From JAIBCC01 sp963763855 (GTDB lineage Bacteria; Acidobacteriota; Blastocatellia; Pyrinomonadales; Pyrinomonadaceae): DNA of 64,000 nucleotides. Shown here piece by piece: positions 6,043 through 15,200 of the stretch. The notes beneath the pieces were generated by a model that was given only the letters and a program-made list of their open reading frames with translations, was not told the origin of the DNA and did not search any database. Positions within the stretch are counted from its first letter, which is position 1, and the number at the start of each line of letters is the position of its first letter. The DNA is taken from assembly GCA_963763855.1 (NCBI GenBank), contig CAVXPU010000010.1, positions 25,432 through 89,431 on the forward strand, read 5' to 3'. Position numbers and translations under genes: made by a program.

Positions 6043-8727
6043 CTAATTAATTGTGTTTGAAGAGATTATGCTTGTTTCATCAAGTTCGACAATAAAGGCA
6101 TCTTCATTCAACTCTACAGCTTCGAGACTAATTTCTTCGATTTCCAGTTCGTCAATCTCTATATTTTCCACGTTAATTTGCTGCACTCTCGAAGTGACAG
6201 TAGCGGGCTTTTCCTCTCTCCATTCTTCTAAAGTGTTGGGTTGCAGATTGAGTTCGGTTGGAACATTTCGCCGCATTTTATGTTGAGCTTTTACCGAATA
6301 CATGGCTTTATCGGCAATAATAATCAGTTGATCGAGCGTTTCACCTGCAGTTGGGAACGAAGCCGAACCGACGCTAACCCCAACTCCCGTAAATCTGCCA
6401 TCTCCGATTGGTAATTTGAAAGCTAGAATCGCTTTTTCAAGCCTTTGGCACAATTCCTGAATTCCTTCATTTGAAGTATCAGGAACGATAGCGACAAATT
6501 CATCTCCCGCATATCTGGCAAGAAAATCGTACTCGCGAAGTTGCCCACGCATCACTTTTCCGACCTCACGAAGAAGCGTATCACCGGCTTTATGCCCGTA
6601 GCTGTCGTTGACCGCTTTGAAGCCATCAAGATCGAGCATTATCAACTGAAATTCGCTGCCGTTTCGATTCGCCCGAGCCACTTCGTTTTCGAAATGCAAT
6701 TGCAAACAGCGGGCATTTGGCAAATTGGTCATTGGATCGGTTAAAGCATTTGTTTCAGTCTCGGCGTGATAAACCGATTTTGAAATCGCATCAGAAGCAA
6801 TCCGCGAAATCGTTTCCAAAAGCCGCATATGCTCGTCTTCGTATATTTCAAGTTCGCATGAATATAGTGAAACTGCTCCAATCAAACGTTCATTCGCAAT
6901 CAACGGAAGAGACGCCATCGCGGTGTAATCTTGTATTGAATCAGCTTGGTAGAAAGAAAAATCGAGGGCTGGATTGATATTGTAAACAGCTTGACGTTTT
7001 TTGAGAACATACCCCGTGGCACCCTCGCCAACTTTAATTTGCTTTCCTCTGATAAGTTCGGCGTTAAGCCCTTCTACATAAGCAACTTTGGCAAATTCTT
7101 GAGTTTTATCGAGCAGATAAACCGCACAGGTTTCAAAAGGCATTAATTCGCCTACTTTTTTAACAAATAGCGAAAGTGTATCTTGCAGATTTAGCGACGA
7201 ACTAAAAACTCTGGCTAATTCGTAAAGTGCAAATACTTCACGATTTGCCCGTTTGATATGCTCTACATAACCCTGATTTGCCTCGCTCAAACCGCCATCT
7301 TCACCCACGAATAGATCGGGCGATTCATAATCAAGCTCGTAAGCCAATCCTTCCGAATCAACTTCCATTTCAAAATGACGCAGGTTTCTGAGAAAAATAT
7401 CCACCAATTTTGGGTCAAACTGGCTGCCTGAACCATTCAAGATGTAGCGTCGGGCTTCTTCACGCGAAATCGCCGGACGATACGGTCTTGCTCCACGCAA
7501 AGTATCGTAAGCATCCGCAACTGATAATATTCTTGCAGTTAGCGGAATTTCCTCTTTCTTTAAGCCTTCCGGATACCCTGTTCCATCCCACATTTCATGG
7601 TGATATTTTACGGTTGGAATAACCGGATATGGAAAATTAATTTTTTCTAAGATTGAAGCTCCAACGAGTGAGTGAATCTTCATCTTTTCCATTTCTGCCG
7701 GAGTTAATCTGCCGGGTTTATTCAAAATATGATCGGGAACGCCAAGCTTTCCAATGTCGTGCAACAATGCTCCGGTTGTTAAAGCTTGAATCTCACCCTC
7801 TGATAATCCGAGTATTTCGCCCATTCCCACGGCGTAAATTTGAGCCCTGCGAACGTGACCGATTCCTACCTGGTCGCGTGCGTCAATCGCAGTTGCAAGT
7901 GCCTCAACCGTTGCCATGTGAATTCGGCTCGATTCATAAATTTCTTTCGTTTTGATTTCCAAAGTACGGTAATGAAAGCGGTATCCCCAACATCCTGCGA
8001 AGGCTAATGGCAGCATCAATAAACCAAACATTAAGCCAAAATATGAGAAGGCAAGATGAAGCGAAAGGAAAATCGCCAGCCCAATCGCGTAGCTCATTGA
8101 AAGACTTATAATCGAATTCTTGAAAGAATCAGTTGCCTGATATTGGCTGTCAAACTTAATAAATGCTGTAAATAAAACTCCGTTGATTGCGTAGTGTATA
8201 ACGCCCATTATAGCAACTGCCGAGATCAGTGAAACTATTCCCAACGGATTATTTGCAAGGACATTTCCTTCAAAACCGGCAACATTATTTAGAAAGAAAT
8301 AAAACGCGTAACCTGAAATGGAAGTGGCGATAATATTAAAAAAGACATCTGCACCCCAGCGGGTTTTATCTTTTGGATAACACCAATAAGCTGCCAATGA
8401 AGCGGCTAAACTGAGAAAAATACCACCAGAAACTCCAAGCCAGATAATGCCCCAAAAAGCCGCCACTTCTTTGGCTGAAATCGTTATTTTAGATCCCGGC
8501 AATCGCGGCTGATGAAGATTTGAGATACCTGTAACAACAATTCCAATCGCCAGAACGGCAAATTGATTTAGTGAAAACGAAAATAAACCAATCGCTCCGG
8601 AAATCAGCCCGGCAATACTTAAAATCATCAGCAAAACTAAATATATTTTTGTTTGCGAATTACAATTGGCGAGACTGAATGGCGTTACTTTCTTCTCAGA
8701 ATTTAATTTAATTGGTGTTTCTTCCAT
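6043..8727 (-). CDS. Membrane-bound HD-GYP / GAF / GGDEF cyclic-di-GMP protein
   Basis: This 894-residue protein has an N-terminal block of about seven to eight membrane helices (residues 25-260). An HD-GYP domain follows, with HDIGKLGVP and HHEMWDGTGYPEGL, then a GAF domain (about 495-640) and a C-terminal GGDEF domain (about 660-825). The diguanylate cyclase motif reads YAGDEF, and an RxxD inhibitory site (REYD) lies five residues before it, so product inhibition is likely. HD-GYP domains degrade c-di-GMP and GGDEF domains make it, so both opposing activities sit in one polypeptide. The last 70 residues are acidic and low complexity. The gene is divergent from the VWFA gene. No output partner is visible. 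Confidence 0.88.
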   Translation of the reverse strand: MEETPIKLNSEKKVTPFSLANCNSQTKIYLVLLMILSIAGLISGAIGLFSFSLNQFAVLAIGIVVTGISNLHQPRLPGSKITISAKEVAAFWGIIWLGVSGGIFLSLAASLAAYWCYPKDKTRWGADVFFNIIATSISGYAFYFFLNNVAGFEGNVLANNPLGIVSLISAVAIMGVIHYAINGVLFTAFIKFDSQYQATDSFKNSIISLSMSYAIGLAIFLSLHLAFSYFGLMFGLLMLPLAFAGCWGYRFHYRTLEIKTKEIYESSRIHMATVEALATAIDARDQVGIGHVRRAQIYAVGMGEILGLSEGEIQALTTGALLHDIGKLGVPDHILNKPGRLTPAEMEKMKIHSLVGASILEKINFPYPVIPTVKYHHEMWDGTGYPEGLKKEEIPLTARILSVADAYDTLRGARPYRPAISREEARRYILNGSGSQFDPKLVDIFLRNLRHFEMEVDSEGLAYELDYESPDLFVGEDGGLSEANQGYVEHIKRANREVFALYELARVFSSSLNLQDTLSLFVKKVGELMPFETCAVYLLDKTQEFAKVAYVEGLNAELIRGKQIKVGEGATGYVLKKRQAVYNINPALDFSFYQADSIQDYTAMASLPLIANERLIGAVSLYSCELEIYEDEHMRLLETISRIASDAISKSVYHAETETNALTDPMTNLPNARCLQLHFENEVARANRNGSEFQLIMLDLDGFKAVNDSYGHKAGDTLLREVGKVMRGQLREYDFLARYAGDEFVAIVPDTSNEGIQELCQRLEKAILAFKLPIGDGRFTGVGVSVGSASFPTAGETLDQLIIIADKAMYSVKAQHKMRRNVPTELNLQPNTLEEWREEKPATVTSRVQQINVENIEIDELEIEEISLEAVELNEDAFIVELDETSIISSNTIN

Positions 8728-8931
8728 TTTGAATTGTTTATAGAAATTGAGGGGTTTTATGGTAAAAGACTTTAAGAGTTTCCGGGAGGCATCTGAAGTA
8801 TCAGCTTAAAATCATTTCAAGCCAATACTAATTTATAATTCTAAGCCATCCACGGGACAAAACGCAACAAAAACTTTCAAAATGTTTAAAGAAGTTTTAA
8901 TTCAAGTTCTTTTGCTAACATGATTTTTTTA

Positions 8932-8958
8932 TTGTTATTAATTTAGTTAGGGCTATAA
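8932..8958 (+). promoter_or_regulatory. Candidate sigma-70-type promoter in the 8728-8992 divergent gap
   Basis: The 265-base gap between two divergent genes is very AT-rich and has no gene. A perfect TATAAT lies at 8953-8958, preceded by TTGTTA at 8932-8937 (spacing 15, slightly short). It points toward the VWFA gene at 8993. A promoter for the minus-strand HD-GYP gene must also lie here, but I see no clear motif for it. Confidence 0.4.
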
Positions 8959-8992
8959 TTAATCTACAATTCAAAATCTGTAAAAAGTAGCC

Positions 8993-9976
8993 ATGATTAT
9001 CGATTTAGAAATTTCATTCAAAATACTTGCCAAACGTTTTTTATTGCTTTCTGTTTTATTGATGATTTCGGTTTCTACCTCGCTTTCTCAGGAAGACATA
9101 ATTCGTGTAAATACTGATTTAATTGGATTTGAAGTGACGGTAATGGACAAAAATGGCAATCCGATTCGAGGACTTCAGGCAAGAGATTTCGTGGTTTTCG
9201 AAGATGGAATCAAGCGAAACATCGATTTCTTTGAGCCTTTGAGAAAGAAAAATGAAAGTAATCGTCCACTTTCGATCGTTTTTGCATTGGATATTTCGGG
9301 TAGCGTTACCGCCGAAGAATTGAGCAATTTGAGGTTAGCAATGCAGAATTTTATCAATCGTTTGGCTGATTATGATTCGTATTTTGCCGTAATGACCTTT
9401 GGGATGGAAGTAAAAACGCTTCAGGGTTTTACAAATAAACCGGAAAAGCTGGAAAAAACTTTCAGCAAACTCTTGAAAGATCAAGAAGGACTTTCCACAC
9501 ACGCCTACGACGCGGCTGACGATGCGATTCGCTTGTTGCGAAAAAAAGCTCCGCAAACCGTTAAAAATAAACCGATGAAACGAGCGGTTATTTTGATTAC
9601 AGATGGATTTCCGGTTGGCGATACGGTTACGCCGCAAACTGTTATTGAAAGAGCAAATGATTCTGAAACAAGCATTTACACGATAATTCTGCCTTCTTAT
9701 TCCCGCTTGCAAGGCAACAAAAAACCATTACCAACTCCTTTAGAAATAAGCGGTTTGGTGGAAAAAACGGGCGGAAGTTCGTTTTATGCCAATCAAAAGG
9801 ATTTTGAGCCGCTCTTCAAATCTTTGGCGGAAGATATTACGGCTTCTTATAGTTTGGCTTTTTATCCAAGTGAAGAAGCAAAAAAGAATGGCAAATTTTA
9901 TGAAGTAAAAATCGAGGTTTCCAAAGATTTACAAGTGAAGCAAAATCGAACTGGGTATCAACTAAAAGACCAATGA
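8993..9976 (+). CDS. Exported VWFA-domain protein of the acidobacterial type
   Basis: This 327-residue protein has a signal-like hydrophobic stretch at residues 15-32. A short beta domain (about 35-85, VTVMDKNGNPIRGLQARDF) is followed by a von Willebrand factor A domain (about 95-290). The metal-ion-dependent adhesion motif DISGS near residue 102 and the later ITDGFP turn are intact. VWFA proteins with this N-terminal domain and overall length are very abundant in Acidobacteriota. Their ligand is generally unknown, and a role in binding proteins or surfaces is inferred. It is separated from the convergent zinc-protein gene by a clear terminator. Confidence 0.8.
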   Translation: MIIDLEISFKILAKRFLLLSVLLMISVSTSLSQEDIIRVNTDLIGFEVTVMDKNGNPIRGLQARDFVVFEDGIKRNIDFFEPLRKKNESNRPLSIVFALDISGSVTAEELSNLRLAMQNFINRLADYDSYFAVMTFGMEVKTLQGFTNKPEKLEKTFSKLLKDQEGLSTHAYDAADDAIRLLRKKAPQTVKNKPMKRAVILITDGFPVGDTVTPQTVIERANDSETSIYTIILPSYSRLQGNKKPLPTPLEISGLVEKTGGSSFYANQKDFEPLFKSLAEDITASYSLAFYPSEEAKKNGKFYEVKIEVSKDLQVKQNRTGYQLKDQ

Positions 9977-10010
9977 AAATGAGAGGTAACGCCCGTTATC
10001 TCTCATTTTT
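9976..10010. terminator. Bidirectional intrinsic terminator
   Basis: A 15-bp stem (AAAATGAGAGGTAAC paired with GTTATCTCTCATTTT, one G-U pair) with a GCCC loop is flanked by A-rich and T-rich tails. It lies between the convergent genes ending at 9976 and 10025 and can serve both. Confidence 0.85.
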
Positions 10011-10024
10011 GCAAAAATCAATAT

Positions 10025-10237
10025 TTAATAACGCTCATCTTCATAATCGAAAGCGTCAAAACTATCAGGGTCGTTTCGACTGCTTGTCTTTTTTTCGTAA
10101 AGATCTAATTCAACCGGATCGAGTCCGACAACTTCTAAATCGACCCCGCATTCTTCACAGGAAACTACGTCTCCCTGCTCCGATTCGGCATCTACATAAA
10201 CTTTTTCCTCGCATTCCGGACAGGCTGCTGCTGGCAT
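10025..10237 (-). CDS. LysW-like amino-group carrier / zinc-ribbon protein
   Basis: This 70-residue acidic protein has two CxxC knuckles (CPEC and CEEC) and the phrase GVDLEVVGLDPVELDL, which closely matches LysW/ArgW. LysW carries the alpha-amino group of aminoadipate or glutamate on its C-terminal Glu during lysine or arginine synthesis, and its C-terminus is normally EDWGE. Here the tail is instead FDYEDERY, so the acceptor Glu is not at the end and the carrier role is doubtful. No lysX/lysZ-type gene is adjacent. The ribosome site (GGAGGT) is excellent. A zinc-binding function is well supported. Confidence 0.7.
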   Translation of the reverse strand: MPAAACPECEEKVYVDAESEQGDVVSCEECGVDLEVVGLDPVELDLYEKKTSSRNDPDSFDAFDYEDERY

Positions 10238-10451
10238 CCACTTACCTCCAAATAAATTTCAAATGATTTTTTAAGATTCTTTCGCCATAATGAGTGGCAA
10301 AAAATTATTACGTTAAAAAATCTAACTCTACTCAACACGTTTTTGCAAGAATTATTCGCAGAAATTCATCGTAAATCAGAAAAAACTTTGAGATGCCTGT
10401 TTTACTCTGGTGGTTTGTCTAATTTCAGAGAAATGTGGTTTGATTCTAGAG

Positions 10452-11387
10452 ATGAATTTTCCGTTAAATATTTCAAAAGATAAAGAATTCGACGCAGTCG
10501 GTTTTGGTACAAACGCGGTCGATTATTTGATTGTTGTTCCCGAATATCCGCAATTTAATTCAAAAATCGAATTAACCAATTATCGACAGCTTGCGGGCGG
10601 CGAAATTGCGTCGTCAATGGCTGGATTGCGTCGTTTAGGGATGAAAACGGCTTACATCGGAAGATTTGGCGACGATTCGGCAGGCGATTTTGGTCTGCAA
10701 ACTCTTCGGGATGAAGGTGTTAATATTGAATTTGCCGAACAGATCGAAGGTGCGACAACCCAAATTGCTTTCATCATTATCGACGAGAGAAATGGCGAAC
10801 GAACCGTGATTTGGAAACGAGACAGCAAACTCGCTTACACGCCCGAAGAAGTTTCGCTCGATTTCGTAAAAAAAACTCAGGTTTTTCATGCCACTCCGCA
10901 TGATGCTCTCGCCTGTGCAAAGCTCGCTCGCGAAGCCAAACAAAATGGGGCGATTATTTCGATTGATATTGATAATTTATTTGAAGGAGTTTTGGAAATG
11001 ATTCCTCTGGTCGACGTTTTTATTTCATCGCGAGAATTTCCAGAAAAATTGCTCGGCATCAAAGACGAACGCGAAGCTTTGAAAGAGATCAAGTCACGTT
11101 TTGGCTGCCCTGTTGTTGGAATGACTTTAGGCGAAAGCGGCTCGCTTGTTTTGTGTGAAGATAAATTTATTGAAACGAAAAGTTATGCCGTTCCCAATGG
11201 CTGCAAAGATACAACCGGAGCCGGAGATGCTTTTCGGGTTGGGCTAATCTATGGGTTATTAAAAGGCGAAAGTTTGGAAAACGCGTTGGAAATGGCAAAC
11301 GCCGTTTCCGCTCTTAAATGTCGCGAAATCGGTGCGAGAACGGCTTTGCCAAATGCAAATGAACTCAAAGAATTGTTGAGAAAATAA
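10452..11387 (+). CDS. PfkB/ribokinase-family carbohydrate kinase
   Basis: This 311-residue kinase has the N-terminal PfkB signature (AGGEIASSMAGLRRLG, then YIGRFGDDSAG) and the C-terminal ATP/anion-hole motif TTGAGDAF with the catalytic Asp. It should phosphorylate a sugar or nucleoside, but the substrate cannot be told from the sequence. The frame is open to ATG 10410, but the extra 14 residues are not conserved in type. ATG 10452 gives the usual start before DAVGFGTNAVDYLIVV. It ends four bases from the convergent hydrolase gene, so both transcripts must overlap. Confidence 0.85.
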   Translation: MNFPLNISKDKEFDAVGFGTNAVDYLIVVPEYPQFNSKIELTNYRQLAGGEIASSMAGLRRLGMKTAYIGRFGDDSAGDFGLQTLRDEGVNIEFAEQIEGATTQIAFIIIDERNGERTVIWKRDSKLAYTPEEVSLDFVKKTQVFHATPHDALACAKLAREAKQNGAIISIDIDNLFEGVLEMIPLVDVFISSREFPEKLLGIKDEREALKEIKSRFGCPVVGMTLGESGSLVLCEDKFIETKSYAVPNGCKDTTGAGDAFRVGLIYGLLKGESLENALEMANAVSALKCREIGARTALPNANELKELLRK

Positions 11388-11391
11388 AAAC

Positions 11392-12060
11392 CTATAAATT
11401 ATCCTTAAAAAAACCAATCACTTTTGCCCACGCATCTTTTGCTGCCGATTCATCATAAACTTCCGGACGGGTATTATTGAAAAAAGCGTGATCGGCATCG
11501 TATTTGAGAGTATCTACGGGCAATCCATATTTATCCGCTGCGGCTTCCAATTCGGCAACCTTTTTAGGATTGATCCAGCCATCGTGAATTCCCGAAACAA
11601 AAACAACCGTAGCTTTCAATTTCGCTAAAACTTCTTCCTCCGGAATATCGCCATAAAAAGGAGCCGCCGCACTTATGCCCTCGATTTCACAAGCCGCACG
11701 CAAAGCATAAGTACCTCCCATGCAATACCCCGTTATACCGAAATGCTTCACTCCAAATACTTCACGAGATTTATCCATAGCACTTTCAATCGTATTCAGC
11801 CCATCGTCAATTTCTAAAGCATTCATCATTTTTGAGGCATCTTCAGGATTGGTCGCTAATCTACCGCGATACAAATCAGGGGCAATTGCGATAAAACCTT
11901 CATCAGCATAACGATTGGCAATATCTTTAATATGCTCATTTAATCCCCACCATTCGTGAATTAAGACTACGACTTTTGCGTCTTCTATATTATCCGGCTT
12001 GGCGACATAGGCAGTTGACATTCCGTTTGCCGTCACAAAATTGAATATCTCGTTTTCCAT
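11392..12060 (-). CDS. Dienelactone hydrolase family protein
   Basis: This 222-residue alpha/beta hydrolase has the dienelactone-hydrolase nucleophile elbow GYCMGG (Cys nucleophile). The catalytic Asp lies in HDGWINP and the His in DADHAFFN. The family hydrolyses dienelactone in aromatic degradation, but many members act on other esters or lactones, and no aromatic pathway genes are nearby. The frame extends to 12123, yet ATG 12060 has a good AGGTGGG ribosome site and gives the normal N-terminus ENEIFNFVTANG, so it is preferred. Confidence 0.85.
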   Translation of the reverse strand: MENEIFNFVTANGMSTAYVAKPDNIEDAKVVVLIHEWWGLNEHIKDIANRYADEGFIAIAPDLYRGRLATNPEDASKMMNALEIDDGLNTIESAMDKSREVFGVKHFGITGYCMGGTYALRAACEIEGISAAAPFYGDIPEEEVLAKLKATVVFVSGIHDGWINPKKVAELEAAADKYGLPVDTLKYDADHAFFNNTRPEVYDESAAKDAWAKVIGFFKDNL

Positions 12061-12199
12061 AATTTTCCCACCTAAAAAATATATTTCAATAGAATTATAG
12101 TCCTCATAAAGCCAACTTGCCATCTCTTAAAAATCAATTTTCGTGAATACTTTCGAATAGTTGACTTTCAAATCATTTTAAGGTTAAATTTGTGTAAAC

Positions 12200-12216
12200 G
12201 GTGGTCTAGTCCACTT
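12200..12216. promoter_or_regulatory. Predicted GntR (DasR/NagR-type) operator upstream of the TonB receptor
   Basis: The 17-base sequence GGTGGTCTAGTCCACTT contains the near-palindrome GTGG-TCTAGT-CCAC (12 of 14 positions symmetrical). It lies 76 bases before the receptor ATG. The identical 17 bases occur at 37882-37898 in front of the gntR gene. The known DasR/NagR consensus is close to AGTGGTCTAGACCACT and differs inside the core by one base. The role as operator is inference supported by this pair of copies. I see nothing else definite in the 12061-12292 gap. Confidence 0.72.
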
Positions 12217-12292
12217 AAAATTTCAAACTAAAAACCAAACAAGGCACATCCATTCGACATTTTCGTTTTAGAAATTGTGAGGTCTGAATTAT

Positions 12293-15200
12293 ATGAAACG
12301 TCTAAAGAACTTAAGTATTTTACTACTGGTATATTTTTCAATCGCAATGAGCGTTAATCTTAATGCTCAAACGATTACCGCAACGCTTGCAGGAATCGTC
12401 AGCGATCCAAATGGAGCAATCGTTCCGGGAGCTACTGTTACGGCAACTTCTAATGAAACAGGTCTTTCCAAAAGCGTTACAACCAACGATGACGGAAGAT
12501 ATACCATCACGTCCCTTCAACCAGGAGCTTATACAATAAAAATTGATAAGCAGGGCTTTGCAGCAACTACAACGCCAAATATCAGACTTGAAACCGGACA
12601 AAGTGCTTCACTTAATCTAACGCTTCAAGTAACAGCAGGGCAAGTTTCGGTAGATGTGGATGGAGGAGACCAAACTCAATTACTAAATACTGAAAGTTCG
12701 GCTTTGGACACTACGATTGAAAATAAGTTGGTGCAAGATCTACCTTCAGGCGAAAGAAGTGCTTTGGCATTTATCAATCTCGTGCCCGGGGCGATTGATG
12801 GCGGATTTGCAGCAGGTCGCGGTGAAGGTTTGAATGAAAACGGAAATGCTCAAGGACCGATTGGTTCACCCGGTAACAGAAACTTTTTTGATTCAAATTT
12901 CTCGGTTAATGGCGGACGTTCGGCGACAAATGACGTTTTGCTCGATGGTGTTTCTAATACAATCGGTGACTTTAACGGTATCGCGATTTCGCCTCCGCAA
13001 GATTCTATTCGTGAATTTAAGGTTGTCGCGGGTTCATATTCTTCAGAATATGGCAGAAGCGGCGGCGGTATTGTTTCAATCTCTACGAAATACGGCGGAA
13101 AGAAATTCAATGGAGCCGTTTACGAGTATTTTCAAGATGGAAGCTTGAACGCAAACGGTTGGCAAAGAAACCGACGCGGTCTGAAGCCCGATGGAACACT
13201 CGTTTTGCCAAGACAAGATATTTCGAGACATCAATATGGCTTTGCTCTCGGCGGTCCGATGCACTTTTTCAATTTTGGCGAAGGCACTCCGGGCGGAATG
13301 TTTAAGAAACTTGAAAAAACATTTTTCTTTTATAATTACGAAGGTCGCCGTGAGAAAAATCCTTTTTCGCGTGAAATTACTTTGCCTACAAATCGTATGA
13401 GAACCGGAGATTTAGGCGAGCTTCTACAAACTTCTGCTGCAACCGTAACTTCTGCAACTACCCGCACGGCTTGGGCATATCAAGCAGGTAATCCGGGCGG
13501 AGTAGCTGGTGCCCCTGTTTTGACAGGTCAAATTTTCAATCCATTTGGTGCCTTAGTTCCTTATACACAAACCGTAACAAACATTGCAACCGGAGTCGTA
13601 ACGACTTCTACAGTCCAAGGCAGACCCGCTTTTGCTGCAAACAATATCAGTTCATTGCCAACTTGCTCCGGCGTAAGAACAACAGCTTGCTTAGATCCTG
13701 CGGCATTGAAAGTTATTGGATTTTTGCCAAGCCCGAATGTTTCCGGAACTGCAAATAATTACGTAGCTTCCGATCTGGCGATATTTAATCGTGAAGTTCA
13801 CGCGGCTAGAATGGATCACACGTTTTCCGATAATCACAGTATGTTCGGCAGATTTAGCTGGGAACGCAGATTTACCTCGGAGCCTAATTATTTTAACGGC
13901 AGCCCGGCGGCAAACGTCAGAAAAGTAAGAGATACTTTTACCAATTTTACGATTAACGACACTTATTCATTAACCTCAAATTTGATCAACAATTTTCGCG
14001 TTGGATACACCCGTGCACGTGCGAATCAAATTCCGGAAAGTCTTGGTTTTGACCCAACTCTTCTTGGTCTGCCAACTTATCTTCGCGACCGTGCAGCGGC
14101 TCTTAAGTTCCCTGATCTAACTATTGGCGGAGGCTCTGTAAGTGCAACGTTGGCAGGTGAGGTAACGAGTGGTCAGATTGGCGGTGCAGGTAATAATCAG
14201 CCGCGTGACACTATTACCATTGCTGATGGCATGACTTATGTCGCCGGAAATCAAACGATAAAATTCGGCGGTGAATTCCGCATATATCGTTTTTATCCTT
14301 TCCAATTTTTCTCCCCAACCGGCAGCTTCTCATTCAATAGAACTTGGACGAGAGGTCCGATTGGTACGACAACTCCTACAAACGTCGCCGATTCAGGTTC
14401 ATCATTAGCGTCATTCTTCTTAGGCTTGCCAACATCAGGTTCGCAAGAAGCAGTAGCGGCGGCAACCATTTTCCATAAATACTACGCGGGATACGTGCAA
14501 GATGATTGGAAAATAATGCGTAACTTAACCTTAAATCTGGGAGTTCGATGGGATTATGAAACAGGCACGGAAGAAACGCATGGGTTAATCACAAATTTTG
14601 ACTTGGATGCAGCTGCTCCTTTGCAGGCATTATCAAGTGTAACGATTGATCCGCAGGTTTTGGCTTTAAATCCGAATATTCGAAATTTGAAAGGATTGCT
14701 TTCGTTCCAAAATAGACCGCAGTCTGAAACAACGGGTACAAAAATAGCTCCAAGAGTTGGTTTTGCATATAGTTTAAGTGACAAAATGACGATTCGTGGT
14801 GGTTACGGATTATTTTATGTTCCGCTTTCTTTGGAAGGAACAACTGTTCAAGGTACTAATTTTTCGACCAACTTAGCTCAATCTACACAAACTTCGCAGA
14901 TTTTGAATGGTTCTTTAACATCTCAAAACACAACCTATTTGAGCGATCCTTTCCCGACCGGATTAGCACCTGCTCCAGGAATCAGCTTGGGAAATCTTAC
15001 CCGCATTGGTCAGCAAGTTTTTGCAGTAGAACCAAAACGCGATTCACCATATAGCCAACAATGGAATTTGGTTTTCCAACGTCAATTGTTCAAAAATACC
15101 GTAATGGATATTGGTTATGTAGGCGGACGCGGTATTCATTTGCCAATCCAAACTGCTGAATTAAATCAAATATCGCCAACTATTTTGGCTGCTGCTCAAG

